From Mesorhizobium escarrei (lineage in GTDB: Bacteria > Pseudomonadota > Alphaproteobacteria > Rhizobiales > Rhizobiaceae): a stretch of 64,000 bases of DNA. This document shows, in pieces, positions 61,201 through 64,000 of this stretch (positions within the stretch are counted from its first letter, which is position 1; the number at the start of each line of letters is the position of its first letter). The stretch covers positions 4,832 to 68,831 of the forward strand of contig NZ_CAKXZT010000132.1 in NCBI RefSeq assembly GCF_935825525.1, given 5' to 3'. The notes beneath the pieces were generated by a model. That model was not told the DNA's origin. It did not search any database and saw only the letters and a program-made list of their open reading frames with translations. A program made the translations under genes and the position numbers.

Positions 61201-61430
61201 AGACCTTTGAGGCTTTTCAGCTTGGCTTCCATCGGCCGCAGCAGAAGGCGTTCCGAATCCTCGGGCGAGATGCCCTGATAGATCAGGCTGACATACATCA
61301 TCGGAATCGGAACGTCGGGTTCGGCTTCCTTCGGTGTCGACTGATAGGCGACCGCACCCGCAAGGATGAGGAACACCAGCACCGAAATGGTCAGCCTGGC
61401 ATTGCTGATTGCGAGTTTGACGATATCCAT
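58254..61430 (-). CDS. RND efflux transporter permease subunit
   Basis: 1058 residues, AcrB/CusA superfamily with twelve helices and two large periplasmic loops. First helix ISNARLTISVLVFLILAGAV, then the helix-4 VDDAIIVTEFAERRMSEG region with the proton-relay aspartates and GVVVNNNIVLIDTYDRLREEG in the second half. It drives drug or other export with the proton gradient. It is two bases from the end of the adaptor gene upstream; no outer-membrane channel gene is in the window. Confidence 0.93.
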   Translation of the reverse strand: MDIVKLAISNARLTISVLVFLILAGAVAYQSTPKEAEPDVPIPMMYVSLIYQGISPEDSERLLLRPMEAKLKSLKGLKEMRSAAFQGGGYVLVEFHPQTDLATALQDTRSKVQDGKADLPQAAEEPVVSEVNVSEFPVLVVTLSGEVPERVLTTAARELRDRIEEVPGVLEGSLQGARDDLVEVVIDPMKLSSYGLQLEQLIGAVGDSNSLVAAGNIEGSEGKYAVKVPSLIETPQDVAALPIVAGPNAVVQAKDIATVRSTFKDAETVTRLDGKPAIAIEVKKRIGSNLIDTIAQVRAVSDAFIKTMPEGMHVTYTQDKSVFVNQLLGDLQNHVMIAVILVFIVILYALSGRASLLIGLAIPSSFLIGILLLAMMGYTINMIVLFSLILAVGMLVDDAIIVTEFAERRMSEGMPKAEAFALAAKRMAGPVIAATMTRIAAFSPLLFWPGIIGDFMKYMPITLIVTLSASMLYALVFAPALGALFAKAPPHHENDNRDGWYMAVVKQAVRFPLTVLLLTVGLLFGVGFAYSKYGAGVEFFPNVEPDYGLLYVHARGNLSLAEMDAATTTAENRLLGWPGVKSVYTRVGKTQGGGQDIPEDVVGVIQYEFVDWRERKSANAILDELRGVMAGIPGVDVEVRVPEAGPPTGKPIQIRLSAVDPEGLDDKARAVAARIAKVPGVIDISDGLPPPGVDWALDVDRAKAAQYGISPTSVGTVVQLVTNGLKLSEYRPAGADDAVDIRLRLPEDRRTLSTLDDLRVQTSQGSVPISNFVVRKPEPTVGILNRIDGARTVVVQANVAAGEQVASVQQQVTQAVADMDLGSGIRWKLAGSNEDSAEASAFLSKAFGAAIFLIFLVLLMQFNKFTSVWLVLSCVVMATVGVFLGLLLTGEAFGIVMSGIGVIALAGVVVNNNIVLIDTYDRLREEGWDKMDAVLQTCRERARPVVLTAVSAILGVLPIAFGLGLEIFHHETTINAPSTQWWISLSSAIVFGLSFATLLTLVVTPSMLMVFTRSKDSRFYAFFRRVLRRGKTVGATVETSAKPGLLDEPEIAFPKAAE

Positions 61431-61432
61431 GA

Positions 61433-62617
61433 TTACTGCGTCCCGGCCGTCGCTTCGCCCAGCAGCTTCTGGATGGTCGCCTGGTCGGCCTCGACCGGCT
61501 TGACCACTTCGCCTTCCTTGACCAGTTCCTGGCCGGCGACGATGATGCGCGCATCGGCAGGGATGCCGCCGAGCACCAGGCCGGATGGCGTATCGTCGAC
61601 CAGATCGATCGGGAAGAACACGACCTTGTCATCCTTGTCGACGGCGCGGATGCCGAGATCGCCCTTGTCGCCCAGCGTCACCACGGAGCGCGGCAGCATG
61701 ACTGCGTCGGTCGGCTGCGCGCTCAGCGCGATCTCGGCGGTCATCCCGGCCGGAATAGTGCCCTCGGGGTTGGGGATTGCGATCTCGACGCGGAAGGTGC
61801 GGGTAGCGGACGAGGCGTCGCGGCTGATATAGCGCACGGTGCCCTCGACATTCTGGCCGCTGACCAACCGTACCTTCGCCTTGTCGCCGATCTTCAGATA
61901 GCCGAGATCGCGTTCGCTGACCTCGCCGCGGGCAATCACCGGATCGAGGCTCAGAATGGTCGCCACCTCGCCGCCCTGCATCACGGAACTGCCGAGTTCC
62001 ACCGGCACCCGGTCGATGACGCCGTCGAACGGCGCCTTCACCTCGTTGCGGTCGAGCTCGGCCTGCGCGGCTTCCAGGTGCGACTGGGCTAGCGTCAGGT
62101 TGGAGCGAGCCGTATCGAGCTGCAGCTTGGGCAGATTGCCGGTTTTCATCAGCCGCAATGCTGCATCGAGTTCGGCCTGACGCTGGACCAGAAGCTGCTT
62201 GGCGTTGCTGACAGCCGAAAGCTTTTCCTCGGCGGCAAGCATCAGCACAAGGTCGCCGGTCTTGACCCGCTGTCCCTGCTTGACCGGCAGCTTGTCGATG
62301 ACGCCGGCGACGCGCGTCGCCAGGACCGCGCGTTTGTCGGCTTCGGTCAAACCGGAAATCCGGATGGCGCGCGCATAGGTACGCCTGGGCGGAGTTATGG
62401 TCGCGACGGTGCGCAAGGTCGCCTTGGGCTGTTCTGCCGCACTGGGCTTGGCCTTGCCGGCGTCAACCGCCTTTGGCTGCTCGACCTCCCCCGCCTTGGG
62501 TTTGTCGGCGGCCGCGCTGCCGACGGATGAGAACTCGCCAGTCGCCATCCACGCAGCGAAACCGACAAGCACAACAATGGCTGCAAGCTTGTGAAACCTG
62601 TACTTCGGCATCGTCAT
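61433..62617 (-). CDS. RND efflux periplasmic adaptor subunit
   Basis: 394 residues, start at ATG 62617 (a second in-frame ATG is two codons on). One N-terminal anchor (AAIVVLVGFAAWMATG), a low-complexity Lys/Pro/Ala stretch to about residue 70, then lipoyl halves (VAGVIDKLPVKQGQRVKTGDLVL and KAPFDGVIDRVPVELGSSV) around a coiled coil. It joins the permease to an outer-membrane channel. It opens the operon. Confidence 0.92.
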   Translation of the reverse strand: MTMPKYRFHKLAAIVVLVGFAAWMATGEFSSVGSAAADKPKAGEVEQPKAVDAGKAKPSAAEQPKATLRTVATITPPRRTYARAIRISGLTEADKRAVLATRVAGVIDKLPVKQGQRVKTGDLVLMLAAEEKLSAVSNAKQLLVQRQAELDAALRLMKTGNLPKLQLDTARSNLTLAQSHLEAAQAELDRNEVKAPFDGVIDRVPVELGSSVMQGGEVATILSLDPVIARGEVSERDLGYLKIGDKAKVRLVSGQNVEGTVRYISRDASSATRTFRVEIAIPNPEGTIPAGMTAEIALSAQPTDAVMLPRSVVTLGDKGDLGIRAVDKDDKVVFFPIDLVDDTPSGLVLGGIPADARIIVAGQELVKEGEVVKPVEADQATIQKLLGEATAGTQ

Positions 62618-62697
62618 TTTTCCAGTGCGCGGGATTCGGCCAGGCCGCGTCTTCTAACTCGGGCGTGTCGCCGATATGGGTGCGCGCAAGGCCGTGT

Positions 62698-62988
62698 TCA
62701 ACTTGCCGTGATCGGCGAACGAGCTTCTACATCAAAGTTGCACCGCAATATAGTCAGAAATGTTGATGGGTAATACTTCGCTGGGCAGGGTGCGGCCGCC
62801 GCCATGAGGCGCGCCGGACCAGCGCAGCCGTTCGTCTGCGATAGGCAATCGGCGCAGCGCGGATACGAAAACACCGTGTCCCACTCGGGCAGGCACTTGG
62901 TTGCATTGACCGTCATCGGTGCCGTTGCCTCGCCTTGTGCCGTCACGAAAGGCACGGCCGCAAACAGGATGGCAGCAGCTGTCAGCAT
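62698..62988 (-). CDS. Cys-rich exported hypothetical protein
   Basis: 96 residues from ATG 62988, or 103 from a TTG at 63009; both ribosome sites are weak. Signal peptide LTAAAILFAAVPFVTA, then a mature part with six cysteines in KCLPEW, RCADC, GC, PC and RC. No CxxCH haem motif is present. It follows the molybdenum hydroxylase gene, where a cytochrome c gene often stands. Function unknown. Confidence 0.55.
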   Translation of the reverse strand: MLTAAAILFAAVPFVTAQGEATAPMTVNATKCLPEWDTVFSYPRCADCLSQTNGCAGPARLMAAAAPCPAKYYPSTFLTILRCNFDVEARSPITAS

Positions 62989-63001
62989 GGTGGGAAATAT
63001 T

Positions 63002-64000
63002 TCATGCAAAGGTCAGCTCCTTCGATAAGGGCAGTGTCCGGATGCGCTTGCCGGTCAGTGCGAAGATGGCGTTGGCGAGTGCCGGTGCCGCCGGCGGCGT
63101 GCCGACTTCGCCGACGCCGCCCATCTTGTGAAAATTCTCCAAGATGGCGACTTCGAACGCCGGACACTGGGAGATGCGCATGGCGTCGTAGTCATGAAAA
63201 TTCGACTGCTCGACCATGCCGTCGACGAAAGTGATCTCCTGACCCATCGCTGCCGACAGGCCGTAGATGGCGGCGGAGATGAGTTGCGCCTCGATGATAT
63301 CGGGATCGAGCGCGGTGCCGACATCGGCGGCGATCCACACCTTCTCAATGCGGATCCCGGCCGGCGTTTCGGCGACCTGGACGATCTCGCCGACCCAACT
63401 GCCGAAGGACAGCGTGAACGCGATGCCCTTGGCCTTGCCGGCGGGCAGCGCCTCGCCCCATTTCGCCATTTCGGCGACCTTCTCGACCACCTTCACCGCT
63501 GCCGGATAGGCAGCCATCAGCTTTTTGCGCAGTTCGATCGGGTCGGTTTTCCCGGCGACTGCGATCTCGTCCAGAAATCCTTCATGGAAGAAACCGTTGA
63601 TCGAACTGCCGACCGATCGCCAGGAGCCGACGGGGATCGAGACGGGTGCGGCGACGCCGGTCACCCGGTAGTTCGGGATCGTGTAGGGCTGGTTATGGGC
63701 TCCGTCGACGATGGACTTGTCGGGGCCGAGCGGCGATATCGAAGGAAACAGCCGGCGCAAGGTGCTGGCTATCATCGATGGCGAGGCGATCGTCATGTCG
63801 ATGGCGATAGGCATGCCGTCGTTGCCAAGCCGCGCCTGGAATTTGCCGACGGAAGCCGGCCGATAGGCGTCGTGGCGCATGTCTTCCTCGCGCGTCCAGA
63901 TCACCTTGACCGGCCGGCCTGCCGTTTCTTTCGCCATCAGCGCAGCACAGAGCGCATAATCCACCTCGACACGTCGGCCGAAGCCGCCGCCCAGGAAGGT
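63002..64000 (-). CDS. IorB-like molybdopterin-binding subunit (3' part; cut by window edge)
   Basis: The frame is open to base 64000, so the last 332 residues are here. It starts TFLGGGFGRRVEVDYALCAALMAK, the molybdopterin loop of isoquinoline 1-oxidoreductase beta subunits, and contains VAAPVSIPVGSWRSVGSSIN and the catalytic-Glu region KMGGVGEVGTPPAAPALANAI. It hydroxylates an aldehyde or N-heterocycle in the periplasm or cytoplasm. The electron-carrier subunit must lie upstream, outside the window. Confidence 0.9.
   Translation of the reverse strand, partial: TFLGGGFGRRVEVDYALCAALMAKETAGRPVKVIWTREEDMRHDAYRPASVGKFQARLGNDGMPIAIDMTIASPSMIASTLRRLFPSISPLGPDKSIVDGAHNQPYTIPNYRVTGVAAPVSIPVGSWRSVGSSINGFFHEGFLDEIAVAGKTDPIELRKKLMAAYPAAVKVVEKVAEMAKWGEALPAGKAKGIAFTLSFGSWVGEIVQVAETPAGIRIEKVWIAADVGTALDPDIIEAQLISAAIYGLSAAMGQEITFVDGMVEQSNFHDYDAMRISQCPAFEVAILENFHKMGGVGEVGTPPAAPALANAIFALTGKRIRTLPLSKELTFA

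Noticed and set aside
1..64000. CRISPR arrays, replication origin, rRNA operon, integrase or transposase
   Set aside because: Looked for and not seen. The regular repeats found are short tandem repeats or RIME-like palindromes.

Overview
The window looks like chromosome of a Mesorhizobium-type rhizobium (Alphaproteobacteria, Hyphomicrobiales). The support is high GC, rhizobial-type RpoH, ZapA, TrcR (DUF1013), cysteine-free L32 and L36, many alphaproteobacterial small families (DUF1127, DUF1192, DUF465, DUF4164, DUF3309, DUF1036, DUF1244), and dispersed RIME-like intergenic palindromes. No replication origin, CRISPR array, transposase or integrase was seen.

Layout. 1-3480 is an accessory-looking stretch: the 3' end of an ATP-dependent DNA ligase, several small orphan or secreted proteins, an XRE regulator, a Tat-like gene broken by two frameshifts, and a 25-residue Trp-rich basic mini-gene. 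It abuts the 3' end of a tRNA-Glu(CTC) gene at 3490-3564, a classic island boundary. 3.6-10.2 kb is core: pseudouridine synthase, rpoH with a 5' stem-loop, an MBL-fold hydrolase, a 1-Cys peroxiredoxin, zapA and DUF4164. 10.5-18.3 kb is central carbon metabolism (tkt, gap, pgk, class I fba) with a K+/H+ antiporter gene between gap and pgk. 18.4-24 kb holds an SGNH hydrolase, a ring-cleaving-dioxygenase-type protein, and a small stress-like cluster (DUF1127, PfpI, VOC, MGMT-like, WYL regulator) in which two promoters share a 26-bp palindrome. It ends with trcR.

24-34 kb is transporter and regulator rich: LuxR-type regulator, LysE exporter, a decayed LuxR-type paralogue, quinone oxidoreductase, MFS, ArsR/GST/SRPBCC genes, a deleted GST remnant, and a divergent HxlR/hydrolase pair. 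34-41 kb is housekeeping: rpmF, mtgA, a prenyl synthase, ispG, a lytic transglycosylase and two divergent DUF465 genes.

41.6-47.3 kb is the most coherent accessory module: a divergent IclR regulator facing a Tat-exported solute-binding protein, two permeases, an ABC ATPase, a RidA deaminase and a SelA/DgaE-like PLP enzyme. It reads as uptake plus PLP-dependent breakdown of an unidentified amino compound. 47.4-54.6 kb returns to core genes (purEK, rpmJ, TPR protein, hydrolase, pyk, DUF1036, N-formylglutamate amidohydrolase, DUF1244). 54.7-64 kb has MFS/LysR/NAD-binding genes, an RND efflux operon with a strong terminator, and the 3' part of an IorB-like molybdenum hydroxylase followed by a Cys-rich secreted protein.

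All calls come from reading the sequence and recalled family knowledge. No database search was run.
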